From: Planctomycetaceae bacterium
Lineage (GTDB): Bacteria; Planctomycetota; Planctomycetia; Planctomycetales; Planctomycetaceae
Direction of reading: 5' to 3'
NCBI GenBank assembly: GCA_021732785.1
Contig: JAKFUG010000014.1
Location: 1-64,000 of the forward strand
DNA length: 64,000 nucleotides
Shown piece by piece: positions 1 through 9,044 of the stretch (position 1 is the first letter of the stretch; every line of letters starts with the position of its first letter). Under the pieces are notes generated by a model. It was given only the letters and a program-made list of their open reading frames with translations. It was not told the DNA's origin and did not search any database. The position numbers and the translations under genes were made by a program.

Positions 1-101
1 GACAATCACATAGCGTTTTGACCGCACTGCTGACCATCAGCAGGTATCGTAAACTACGATTCGGCACGATGTTGCGTTGTAATCTGCAACCCGTTAAAGA
101 A
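1..101. other. Left chromosomal flank, no gene seen
   Basis: This stretch lies outside the left attachment repeat and should be host chromosome downstream of the original tRNA-Asn gene. I see no convincing coding frame, RNA or hairpin in it. Confidence 0.4.
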
Positions 102-126
102 AGCTCCCCGATTAGGACTCGAACCT
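102..126. repeat. Left attachment site (att), tRNA-Asn 3' fragment
   Basis: The 25 bases here are identical to 55409-55433. They begin AGCTCCCCGATTAGGACTCG and correspond to the T-arm and acceptor 3' end of the tRNA-Asn gene, in the same orientation. Only this fragment of the tRNA is present; identity stops at position 127. This is what site-specific integration into a tRNA 3' end leaves at the distal end of an island. Confidence 0.9.
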
Positions 127-254
127 GTGTCCGAGCGTTTTATCCGAAGGGAAGTTACATTGATATTATGTCGCTACTCCCGCACCTGTTGCGACTTGCA
201 ACGATGATCAACACAACCGCGATTCTATTCACATTGGGGTTGGATTACCAACAT

Positions 255-273
255 CCTCCCCACTTTCCTCCCC
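255..273. repeat. Candidate integrase arm-type repeat, left end
   Basis: The 19-mer CCTCCCCACTTTCCTCCCC recurs with one mismatch at 55297-55315 in the same orientation. Both copies lie about 95-130 bp inside the two attachment repeats. Position and orientation suggest an integrase or excisionase arm-binding site; this is inference from placement only. Confidence 0.45.
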
Positions 274-299
274 AACGCCCGTTTATTGAGTTCATAGGC

Positions 300-1778
300 G
301 TAACCGTTCACGGGTCGGTGAGCAGTGAGGGGGCGTTGCGGTGGTGGAAGTGGGCTTCGACGGTCTGGGTGACGAACTCGAACACGTGGCGTTGTTGCTG
401 TCGGCAGGTTTCGATGGTCGTCAGCAATGTCTCGACGAAGCGGCTGCCGGCGGGGCTTTGCGTGCCGAACGAGAGTTTGCGCCAGATCACGGCGTGCCGC
501 AGCGACCGCTCGGCCGCATTGTTCGTCGGTTCCACGCCTTCGATGTCCAGGAACGTCCAGAGCCAGTCGCGATGATCGTAGAGTTCGCGGCACATGCCGA
601 CGAGTCGTGGGTTGGCGCTGAAGACGCCGCGCAGCAGCAAGCCGTCGATCTCGTCGCGGATCGGTCTCATCAGGCGCTCGAAGCCCCGACGGGTGAGCGT
701 CCCGTCCCGACAGCGCGACCAGTGCCGAAAGAGTTCTTTGGTGGGTCGCAGCAGGTCATGGCCCAGGCGTTTGGCCTGGTGATCGTCGCTGTCGATCAGG
801 GCCTGAAAGTCCCGTTTCAGATGGGCCCAGCACCATTGCAAGCGGCCGCATCGCCAGTACATCTTGGCCCGGTCGCAGCCCATCACGCCGGTGAAGGTCT
901 CGCCCAACAGTTCGCGGATAGTCGTGGCGGCGCGGCTGCCGCGGAGGGCGAACACCGTGAAGGTGCTGGCGACGAACGTCCACAGCCAGCTTTTCACCGG
1001 GCCTTCCTTCGTCGGCGATTCATCGCCATTGAGCCGCGGCTGTGTCGGCAGCGCGGCGACCAGTTCCTCGTACGCCGGCTGGAGCGCCCGCGTGGCGATC
1101 GTCTGCTGCTTGACGGTCAGCGCGGGGCAGCAGGGGATGTTCAAAATCGACGTGACAAACAGCGCCGTGCGGCGTTTGCTCTGTCGGAAACAGGCCATCA
1201 GCAGCGCGACGAACGCGATCAGTTTCGGCCCCGATTGACCGCGCGGCACACCGGCGGGGAGCGCGGCGCACGTCGTGTTGCCGCAGCCGGAACAGCGCAG
1301 GCGATGTTGTTGGTATTCGGTGACCAACGGCTTGATCTCGGGCAGTTCCCAGACCTGATGGCGCAGCGGTGCGTGATCGCGGCCCGAAAGTTTCGCGCCG
1401 CACCGGCGACATTCGGTCGGCTTGAGAGTGACGACATCGTCGCACTGGTCGGTGGGAATCAACGGCCGTTCGTGCTTGGCATGTCCCGGTTGACCGCCGC
1501 GTTTCTGCTTCGATTTCGACCGCGGTTTCACCGGCTTGGCATGCGGATGCTGCGTGCTGGGCGGCAACGACGAATTCTGCGGCGTCCGGTTGAGCCGGGC
1601 TTCCAACTCCGCGATCTTCGCCAGGAGAATGCGGATGATCGCCTGCGCCTCAGGCGGCTGCCGAGCAATCAGATCGTCCGTGATGAGTTCCAGCGACATC
1701 CTTATGATGTCGCCGATTTCAACCGCCCTGAAAAGAGCAATTCCCGAACAGCACTCGTCCCAGGCTGTGAACGGTTAC
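300..1778 (-). mobile_element. IS66-family insertion sequence
   Basis: The ends are inverted repeats beginning GTAACCGTTCAC at the left (300-311) and, read from the right end inward, the same 12 bases (1778-1767). Flanking direct repeats CATAGGCG occur at 293-300 and 1779-1786 (the last left base is shared with the terminal repeat), fitting the 8-bp target duplication of IS66 elements. The single gene inside is a full-length IS66 transposase, so this is a one-gene IS66 subgroup element, complete and apparently recent. Confidence 0.88.
308..1699 (-). CDS. IS66-family transposase
   Basis: The 463-residue product catalyses DDE-type transposition of the surrounding element. The N-terminal part has a short leucine-rich helix followed by a basic linker, then a zinc-binding domain (CRRCGAK near 98, CSGCGN near 135). 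The catalytic core shows the usual IS66 landmarks: an Asp in NGDESPT, an Asp in GCDRAKMYW and the Glu in EPTNNAAERSLR. The length is normal for a one-gene IS66 element and the frame is intact. No TnpA/TnpB partner genes accompany it. It is cargo and unrelated to the neighbouring defence-like genes. A long antisense reading frame on the plus strand is a composition artefact. Confidence 0.92.
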   Translation of the reverse strand: MSLELITDDLIARQPPEAQAIIRILLAKIAELEARLNRTPQNSSLPPSTQHPHAKPVKPRSKSKQKRGGQPGHAKHERPLIPTDQCDDVVTLKPTECRRCGAKLSGRDHAPLRHQVWELPEIKPLVTEYQQHRLRCSGCGNTTCAALPAGVPRGQSGPKLIAFVALLMACFRQSKRRTALFVTSILNIPCCPALTVKQQTIATRALQPAYEELVAALPTQPRLNGDESPTKEGPVKSWLWTFVASTFTVFALRGSRAATTIRELLGETFTGVMGCDRAKMYWRCGRLQWCWAHLKRDFQALIDSDDHQAKRLGHDLLRPTKELFRHWSRCRDGTLTRRGFERLMRPIRDEIDGLLLRGVFSANPRLVGMCRELYDHRDWLWTFLDIEGVEPTNNAAERSLRHAVIWRKLSFGTQSPAGSRFVETLLTTIETCRQQQRHVFEFVTQTVEAHFHHRNAPSLLTDP

Positions 1779-2043
1779 CATAGGCGGCGTGAATGTGCGA
1801 CGCTCGTCGGGGCCAAAGCGCGACGAAACTTTCTATGATCATCGTAATGCGTCACCCCGGCGGAGATCGCGGCCCGTTCAGCGTTACCCAACCCGAACTT
1901 TCATAACTCCTGGCACAGAATTTGGTGCAGGCCACTTGATCTCTTGCTTGCGATTCTCGTTTTCTTCTTTTGGTGATCAGAGAGTGACTGCCAAACGCTC
2001 GAACGCTACGGTCCATCAATGCTGTATTCCGAGAATGGATGTT

Positions 2044-5000
2044 CTACTTCAGTTCAGAGAGCAACTTTTGATACTCAGGATTCGTCCGAAGAAGCCGTAA
2101 ATCATCGTCCTGTTCGATCGCTTGGCGAACGGACAGGCCTTTGAAAGTCGAGTGCTCAAAAGTCTTTGCAAAGTCATTATCAATAGCCTTACGAAGGGAA
2201 GTTGCTGCCTTGTTAATGTCGTCCAGTTGCGTGGCAGCATCGTTTCGCAAAGCAGATAGCAATGTCTGGTAACATGCGATGTTATAGTATGCCATTCCGA
2301 CAATCCCCGGAGTCACGTTGTTGACCATTATTCCGCCACCTTTGAGTGCGCGTCCACCTGACTGCGGATTAATCTTGATGATGCGTTCGTTGTCACTGAT
2401 CGCGAGATTAAACAGCCGAATGACCTCGCTCGCCTCCCGTTTTCGATCTTTGGACTTCGCAATCGCTGCATAGATATTCGATCGACGCCCCAGACAACCA
2501 AAGTGATCCGGCTGAAATTTCAGTGCCGCGTCGAAATCGGCAAGTGCGTTGACCAAATCTCTTGCCTTGAACCGTTCTTCTGCGCGATCTCGAAGTTCGT
2601 ATGAATGACGGTAGGTCAGCGCGGGCACGAACGACGGATCGATCCGTGCGGCTTCGGTCCAATCATCTAATGCACGTCGGTAATCATCGTCAGCGTCAGT
2701 GCTTCGACCAAACGATTCAAAGCCGCGAGCACGTGCGATTCGTACGCTCGCGTTTTGGGGTTCTAGTTCGACGGCTCTATTTAGATCGGTGATCGCGGCT
2801 GCCAAATCTGCAAGCTCAAACCGCAACTGAGCACGCTCGACGAGCAGTTTGGCCGTTTCGGGTTGGGTCTCAAGTTGCTTGAGGTGTCGCAGTCGATTCC
2901 ACCGGCTGAGCCACGCCTTAGCGTAAAGCTGTTGATGCTGGTCCCACTTATCGACACCGTCACTACGAAGTTCCGCCTCGGCTTTCGCTTCGTCGCCTTC
3001 TCGCAGATAGGACTGCGCGAGCCAGATGCTGGGGAAGTTCAGGCCTCCATTCACACGGGCCAATTCACCCTGCTCAATTGCCTGCTTGGAGCGCCCTCGA
3101 AATGCCAGCCATTCTCCGAGAACTTCAGGTGACATGGCACTTGAACTCAGCGGTTGTTGGTCTTTCCAGAACATTGGCTCGAACCGCCGATACTCACTGG
3201 CGATTCGGAGATCAGCGAGCTTAGATTCCGATTTGCTGAGGCCGCTGCTGACAGACCAGATCGTCAATCCATCGCCAGACGTGGCAAGTCGGTCGATTCT
3301 GCCTTCATGGAATCCATAACCAGCGAGCACCAGGCCGAGTTGCGCGTCCCACAAATTGACTTCGCTGCCAGCTTGGTTGCTCCAACCGAACGACAACAAC
3401 GACCGAAAATCCTCGGATGCGACCAAAGCCGTAACTTCTCCATGGCTGGGTGGGAACTCCTTATGGTCCGGCCATTGCTGGATGTTCCAAGAAATAATCG
3501 ATCCGTCTTCGCCTGCCGATACCGCCAGAACACGGCTCTCGCCCGCGGATGCACTTATGGCCCGGACTGGGTCTTCATGGGCATCTACAAACGAAGTCGC
3601 CTGTCCGTTCTCAAGACTTCGAAAGCCAACACTGCCAGACGAAGACCCAAGGACAAGTCCAGACTCATTCGTGGAGAATACCAGTGAAGTAATGGAATGT
3701 CCGACGAACTTTTCGGCGATGACTTCGCGGAAGTCCTTCGTTGCCAGGACATTTAATTCCCCATCCGAGAAACCGATCGCAAGCATGTTGCCTGAAGGAG
3801 CAAACGCAATGCAATTGACGCTAGCGTTAGGGTGGCTCAGACGAGTTAGCTGTTTTCCCGACGCGATATCCCACTGGATGACGTCACCTGCATCGCACCC
3901 CGATGCGAGATGGCTACCGTCGGGCGATATAGCGAGAGAGGAAATCCGCACGCGATGACCAGCGAGTGCTGCCACATTGCGTTCCGTTGCCACGTCATAG
4001 ACACTGATCAGATTTGGCTCGTAGTCTGCGAGAAATGCTAACCGGCCATCGCGAGATAAAGCATGAACTCTCGGCGTCGGTGGAATTAATCGCAAAGCCC
4101 GGTTGTCGTTCATCCAAACATCGACAATGACTGAACCGCGATCAAATTGGTCTGCACGCGCGACTAGTTTCGACACTGCGTCTTCGAGGTCAATCGCTCG
4201 TTCGTCGTTAATCAAATTGTCGAGCCATTCATGTGGCCTCACGATGGCTTGCACGTCTTTCGGACGGTCAAGGATTTGCCGAAGGGTTTCCTTGAGCAAT
4301 GTCGTCGTCTTGAAATCTTCCAAAACGTATTTCCAGCTTGTCTTCATCCATTCGGGTATGACTTTGCGAACCGTCACGGTCATGCGACCGTCCGGCGTTG
4401 TGTGAGCACCAACCAGTTCGCTATCGATGGAGTGCCTTGTAAGGCTGCCGAATCGCCACGATGTCGCCAACTCCGGCTTCACAAGACGCAGCAGTTGATC
4501 TGAAGCAGGAAGCTCACTTTTGCGGGTCGGAAAGGACTCGATCTTTGTTGGGGCCAAGCGAGTCTCTGAACGGCTCAGAATATACGACGATTGAATGGTC
4601 ACGCCTGCATTTGCCCTTGCATCCGGTGTTAACTCAGCGGCATTTTTTGTTTTCCAAACAAATAGTCCACCGTCGTTATCTTTGGTGACGAGGCTTTCGC
4701 CCTCGAACACCAACGCAAGAATCTTGCTGTTATGTTCTTTTGCTTCAGTCAGCAGCTTGAGCGGACGAACCGACCAGAGGCTTACGTTTCCGTCGTCATG
4801 TCCAGCAGCCAGGATGGTCCCGTTACCATTTAGTGTGATTCGGTCGAAGGTTCCGTGAAGCAGTTCCGGAACTTCAGGAAGTAGTGCTTTTCGATGGAGA
4901 TCTGCGCCGGACTCCAAATACTCGCCGGTGTTCTTATCCCAAAGATGCAAGTCACCACTACGATCGGCAGCAGCCAGCAACGGAGGCTCGTCGCAATCGG

Positions 5001-7530
5001 TGAGCGCAATGGGCCAAACACCGCGAAGCGGCTTGTCTTTGTGCTTTGGGATTTGGAATTCTCGTTGTATCGAATCCGAACTGACATCCCACAAGAGAAT
5101 TCGCCCCCCCAGGTCCGCAGTTGCGAAGTGGTTCCCGTCCCGGAGCGATTGCACTGCTGTGATCTTTGAAGAATGCCCGCGAAACTGCCTGGCTGATTTT
5201 CCGGAGAACAAGCCCACAGCGGTCACCGTGTGCTCATCGATATCGACCGTCAACCAGAGCGGATTCAAAGAGTCCCCGACAAGAACAAAATCGTCGTTGT
5301 CGCTCAAGTTTCCGTACAAAGATGAGACCGGAGGCGGCGCTGTGCGGTAGTAGTCCCACCAGGCCAATTTACGAAACAGAGAGAATCGTCCATCTATTGC
5401 ATCGAAGGCGTCCAATTCTTCCAAGTGTTTGCGAGCCTGATCGTACTCACCCTTCTGCCGCTGTTCAGCAGCTCGGAAATAGTAGACCATTCTCGTGAAG
5501 TGCTTGGAGCGTTCTTCTTCCTCTTCCGCTCTCTTCGTTTCCGCTTCCTTTGCTGTGCGTTCAGTTTTCTCGCGTTTTTCGGCAAACTCTTTTTGTTTAA
5601 TTGCCAAATCGGCTTCCTGCTTCTTCACCTTCGCATCTAAAGAAGAAGACCAAGCTATCGCCGCAATACCAAGTATGGTCACTGCGACCGTTCCAATCCC
5701 CGCCCAGAAAAAGCCGATTCTCCTCTTGGCAGATTTGATCCACTCGATTTCCTGTGGAAACAATTCGTCGTGGCGTCGCGTCGGCCAGTCTCGCGCAACT
5801 GCCAACTGCGACCGTGTTAGCCCGCTCCATCGTTCGCCATCCGTGAGATGGTCTCTGCGAACATCACGACGCCAGCGGAGCAGGTCACGACGCGCGTCCA
5901 GCCAGTCCTTGAGGCGGTCCCATTTGCGAAATAAAGCTTCATGCGCCACCTCAACCACCTGCTCCGACTGTGGGTTCTTCTCGTCTCTTAGCCGTGAAGT
6001 AAGCAGTCGTCGGGCGATGAACGTGCGTAAGATCGGTTGCGCCGCCGGTTTGATTTCGCTCCATACTGCGGTGCGGCGGACGAACTTGTCTTGTTCGTTG
6101 ATGTCAACAAGGTGATTTGAAAATGTGAGTTGCAATGCACGCTGTGCGTCTTTGGAATCCGTGAGCTCCAGTTGCACTGCCAGCAATTTATCAGCGACTT
6201 GCTTAAGGCAACCCTCCAAGCGACCGAGCTTGTTTGCATACTCGTCAAAGGTGAATCGTTTGTCGTCGCCGTATTGCTCATAGAGTTCCCGAAGAGTGAA
6301 GGCAAGCAATGGTAGAGCATCATTGTCACCCGTGTCTTTCACGATTTGATCGACCAGTGTTTCTGGTTCGAAGGTGATGCCGACCTTTTCTGCCGGGCGA
6401 CGGATGACATCGTAGAACCGCTCCGGATTCATCAGCGGGAGCGAATAGACATCCGTGTGTTGCTTCCAAGCAATCAGTTCGGGGCGAGTTTGAATCGTGT
6501 TCAAGAAATCGGAACGAACCGTCGCGACGCAGCGCCACGGCGAACGGGGTGATGACATCACACGGCCCAAGAAGTCAAGAAATGGGCCTGTGGGTTCCCC
6601 TTCTGTTGAGACAAGCACTTCCTCAAACTGATCGAGAATGAAGAGCGGCGTTGAACTGCTCCGCTTTAAGCTGACGAGGAGATTCTTGGTGTCGTCGATG
6701 AACCGGTCAGCAGCAGCGGCGGCGGCGTTCTCGCCCGAGATCGAGTACCGTTCTCGTAACACGCTCCATTCCGGCTTTTTCGGATCGTCTAGGGGCCAAG
6801 CATCGCAAAGGTCGACGGCAAGTTGCTCAGCCCACGTGCGGCCGCTGACACGCAAATCATTCCAGCGAAACGTCCGGAACAAGCACCATTGGCCAGTCTC
6901 CTTGGTTTTCAGCCGTGGCAACAATCCGGCTCGAACCAACGATGACTTGCCGCTTCCTGATGCGCCAACAACGTAAAGCAAACGCGGCTGGCCGACTGAT
7001 CTCATTCGATTGAGCGTTTCGCGAAGTTCCTGAATCTCTTCATCGCGGCCAAAATACACTCCAGCATGGTTTTCGGTGAACGGCTCCAATCCGGGATATG
7101 GGCACTCGGTGATATCCCAGAAAAAGTCGTCGTGCGGAGCAAGCTTCGCATCCTCTAGTCCCTTCCTGAGCCGTTGCCAGACATTCTCGTCTTCGAGGTT
7201 GATGGCCTGTCGCTCAGCAACGACTGATGGAACATTGTTCGCGTCATCAATCCGAATCGGGAAAAACTCCTTGCCCATTGCTTTCGCATAAGCGAGTTCG
7301 GCGAAACACCATTTCGAGTCCATCCAATTCTTAGAGCAAAGCACGATCAATGCTTTGCAAAGTCGTAACTTACGGTAGAGCTCCTGCTCCCAGTCCGAAC
7401 CAGCGGGGATGCCGGAGTCAGGATGATCGTCGCGAAATGGCTTCTCATAGCCCATGTCGATGAGCTGTTTGTAGACAATGTCGGCGGTCGCGCGGTCTTT
7501 GGTGCTATAACTGATGAAGAGAGTGCTCAT
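2044..7530 (-). CDS. TIR-STAND NTPase-WD40-TPR giant protein
   Basis: The 1828-residue protein starts with a TIR domain (about 1-110; FISYS, SKNWMDSKWCFAEL, putative NADase Glu78). It then has a STAND-type NTPase introduced by the PYPGLEPF and YFGR motifs (about 143-160), with Walker A GASGSGKSS at 189-197 and Walker B FILDQFEE at 297-304. A hydrophobic segment near 608-634 precedes a charged coiled coil. The C-terminal half has WD40-like repeats (about 760-1450) and TPR-like repeats to the end. STAND proteins of this design bind a trigger through the repeats, oligomerise and activate the TIR, which typically consumes NAD+. It lies last in a co-directional minus-strand cluster, 174 bp after the NDT-NUDIX gene. 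The trigger is unknown, and the membrane segment is a hydropathy judgement. Confidence 0.88.
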   Translation of the reverse strand: MSTLFISYSTKDRATADIVYKQLIDMGYEKPFRDDHPDSGIPAGSDWEQELYRKLRLCKALIVLCSKNWMDSKWCFAELAYAKAMGKEFFPIRIDDANNVPSVVAERQAINLEDENVWQRLRKGLEDAKLAPHDDFFWDITECPYPGLEPFTENHAGVYFGRDEEIQELRETLNRMRSVGQPRLLYVVGASGSGKSSLVRAGLLPRLKTKETGQWCLFRTFRWNDLRVSGRTWAEQLAVDLCDAWPLDDPKKPEWSVLRERYSISGENAAAAAADRFIDDTKNLLVSLKRSSSTPLFILDQFEEVLVSTEGEPTGPFLDFLGRVMSSPRSPWRCVATVRSDFLNTIQTRPELIAWKQHTDVYSLPLMNPERFYDVIRRPAEKVGITFEPETLVDQIVKDTGDNDALPLLAFTLRELYEQYGDDKRFTFDEYANKLGRLEGCLKQVADKLLAVQLELTDSKDAQRALQLTFSNHLVDINEQDKFVRRTAVWSEIKPAAQPILRTFIARRLLTSRLRDEKNPQSEQVVEVAHEALFRKWDRLKDWLDARRDLLRWRRDVRRDHLTDGERWSGLTRSQLAVARDWPTRRHDELFPQEIEWIKSAKRRIGFFWAGIGTVAVTILGIAAIAWSSSLDAKVKKQEADLAIKQKEFAEKREKTERTAKEAETKRAEEEEERSKHFTRMVYYFRAAEQRQKGEYDQARKHLEELDAFDAIDGRFSLFRKLAWWDYYRTAPPPVSSLYGNLSDNDDFVLVGDSLNPLWLTVDIDEHTVTAVGLFSGKSARQFRGHSSKITAVQSLRDGNHFATADLGGRILLWDVSSDSIQREFQIPKHKDKPLRGVWPIALTDCDEPPLLAAADRSGDLHLWDKNTGEYLESGADLHRKALLPEVPELLHGTFDRITLNGNGTILAAGHDDGNVSLWSVRPLKLLTEAKEHNSKILALVFEGESLVTKDNDGGLFVWKTKNAAELTPDARANAGVTIQSSYILSRSETRLAPTKIESFPTRKSELPASDQLLRLVKPELATSWRFGSLTRHSIDSELVGAHTTPDGRMTVTVRKVIPEWMKTSWKYVLEDFKTTTLLKETLRQILDRPKDVQAIVRPHEWLDNLINDERAIDLEDAVSKLVARADQFDRGSVIVDVWMNDNRALRLIPPTPRVHALSRDGRLAFLADYEPNLISVYDVATERNVAALAGHRVRISSLAISPDGSHLASGCDAGDVIQWDIASGKQLTRLSHPNASVNCIAFAPSGNMLAIGFSDGELNVLATKDFREVIAEKFVGHSITSLVFSTNESGLVLGSSSGSVGFRSLENGQATSFVDAHEDPVRAISASAGESRVLAVSAGEDGSIISWNIQQWPDHKEFPPSHGEVTALVASEDFRSLLSFGWSNQAGSEVNLWDAQLGLVLAGYGFHEGRIDRLATSGDGLTIWSVSSGLSKSESKLADLRIASEYRRFEPMFWKDQQPLSSSAMSPEVLGEWLAFRGRSKQAIEQGELARVNGGLNFPSIWLAQSYLREGDEAKAEAELRSDGVDKWDQHQQLYAKAWLSRWNRLRHLKQLETQPETAKLLVERAQLRFELADLAAAITDLNRAVELEPQNASVRIARARGFESFGRSTDADDDYRRALDDWTEAARIDPSFVPALTYRHSYELRDRAEERFKARDLVNALADFDAALKFQPDHFGCLGRRSNIYAAIAKSKDRKREASEVIRLFNLAISDNERIIKINPQSGGRALKGGGIMVNNVTPGIVGMAYYNIACYQTLLSALRNDAATQLDDINKAATSLRKAIDNDFAKTFEHSTFKGLSVRQAIEQDDDLRLLRTNPEYQKLLSELK

Positions 7531-7704
7531 CGTGTCGATTCCAAGAACATCTGCTTGGTGGGTTGATTCAAATAATTGTTATGTCGGTGAGAAGAAACTG
7601 CGAGTGTCCGCGCTTCGCTTCCTCTCTGAAATCGGCTTTGCGAGTGTAGATATCGTGATTGTTGCCAGACCATACGCAACCTGACCGTCGACGACTGATT
7701 AGCT

Positions 7705-8931
7705 TTAAATCAATCGCACTTGGACTGGAGATGCGCAATGAGCGAAGCAGGCCTGGAAGATCATACCGATACAGGCATGGTCGAGGAGCTTTTGGTTTAG
7801 GATCTGTCGAATGGTGCGGACCTCAACGTAGGTTTGTTCCGTTTCGCCGACGATGCCAGCGGATGCGCCGCTCTGTTCGAGAGCTTCTAGGTGCTGTACC
7901 TCGTCGCCGGTCAATTCCACGGCGAAGAGGTACGCCTTGTGTGTACCGAACGTTCCTGCCAACTGCCGATCCGTGACATAACGAAACCGGTCAGACTCAA
8001 TCTCGATTCCGATTTCTTCTTTGAGTTCGTTCACAGCCACGGCGAGTGCGCCTTGATCAGGGCAGAAGCTCGAACCGCTAGGCAGGTCTCGCAAGAAGCC
8101 GTCAGGCGTCCGGCCCGGTAAACGAAACTCCCGATTGAGCAAGATCTTCGTGTCGAGGAATTCATGGCTTTGTGGGTCTGGAAAGTAAGCGCAGACGCTG
8201 GAGATGTCCGGACGTGAAACGATGAACTCGTTATCCTTGTAACGCTTCTCCGCCGTGACCCACACCTTGGCACGCAGCGAAAAACAAAAGACGACGTTGC
8301 TCGCCTGCGGAATTCGAAACGTCCACAGCAGGTCGGCAGTTTCGAGGCGATTTCCGGCCGCAACGAGATCCTGATACCAAACCTGGAACTGTGGCGAGCG
8401 CCACACAAATAGAGGCACTGATCGCTCACCCCCCCGACGCTCCGCGCCATCTCCAAGTCGCTCGACACACTGTTGGGCAAGTTGCTCAAGCGACTCGCAT
8501 GGTGCGTTGAACGGAGGATCCAGTCCCTGGTTGATCTCGCTGTAGAGAACATCGAGATAGCGGACGTTCGGTGGTTCGGCAGGCCGACCGTAGAGAAGTT
8601 TGCCGGAACGAAGCCATTCACCAAGCTGGATGCCCGTAGTGATCTCGTGGGGCGATGTCGAATCGTATGGGCACCAGGCGGCAATCACATCAGCCAGGGC
8701 GAGATGCTTGCATTGCCACTCGATCCGATCAGCGTCGTTTGCAATCGACAGTTCGTCATCTGGAAACGGCAGAAACACGGTCCCGTCGAACCCCGCTTGG
8801 CGCAGGAACTCGATCATCTTTAGCTGCCAAGGCGGATCGCTTGCCGCGAAGGTCCGCGCCCCAACCAGAAAAAGTGATTTGGTCAATTCTTCAGGAGTCG
8901 GCTCTGGACTTCGAACAATCTTTAGTGGCAT
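7705..8931 (-). CDS. Nucleoside 2-deoxyribosyltransferase-like / NUDIX-like fusion
   Basis: The 408-residue protein has an N-terminal half (about 20-150) resembling the nucleoside 2-deoxyribosyltransferase-like family: LFLVGART, a WQCKHLALADVIAAW helix and a TGIQLGEWLRSGK segment. The C-terminal half (about 265-400) looks like a NUDIX hydrolase, but its box is degenerate: NELKEEIGI replaces the usual REUXEEXGU and the upstream Glu is not obvious. Together these suggest action on a nucleotide or NAD-derived metabolite. It begins after a good GAGG ribosome site, 113 bp after the MBL-fold gene, and is followed by the TIR-STAND gene. A role in making or removing a nucleotide signal for that TIR protein is speculation. 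Confidence 0.6.
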   Translation of the reverse strand: MPLKIVRSPEPTPEELTKSLFLVGARTFAASDPPWQLKMIEFLRQAGFDGTVFLPFPDDELSIANDADRIEWQCKHLALADVIAAWCPYDSTSPHEITTGIQLGEWLRSGKLLYGRPAEPPNVRYLDVLYSEINQGLDPPFNAPCESLEQLAQQCVERLGDGAERRGGERSVPLFVWRSPQFQVWYQDLVAAGNRLETADLLWTFRIPQASNVVFCFSLRAKVWVTAEKRYKDNEFIVSRPDISSVCAYFPDPQSHEFLDTKILLNREFRLPGRTPDGFLRDLPSGSSFCPDQGALAVAVNELKEEIGIEIESDRFRYVTDRQLAGTFGTHKAYLFAVELTGDEVQHLEALEQSGASAGIVGETEQTYVEVRTIRQILNQKLLDHACIGMIFQACFAHCASPVQVRLI

Positions 8932-9044
8932 CCCGGCCTCTTCCGGCGACTAGAGATCGAGTTTCACGACCGATCCGACCGTCGCGCCTGTAAACCTCAT
9001 TCGCATGTGGAGGCTCGATCGACATTGATCGCCCTTGTGGCTCA

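Noticed and set aside
341..1783. 480-codon open frame on the plus strand
   Set aside because: It is antisense to an intact IS66 transposase and its translation has no family resemblance; a GC-rich shadow frame.
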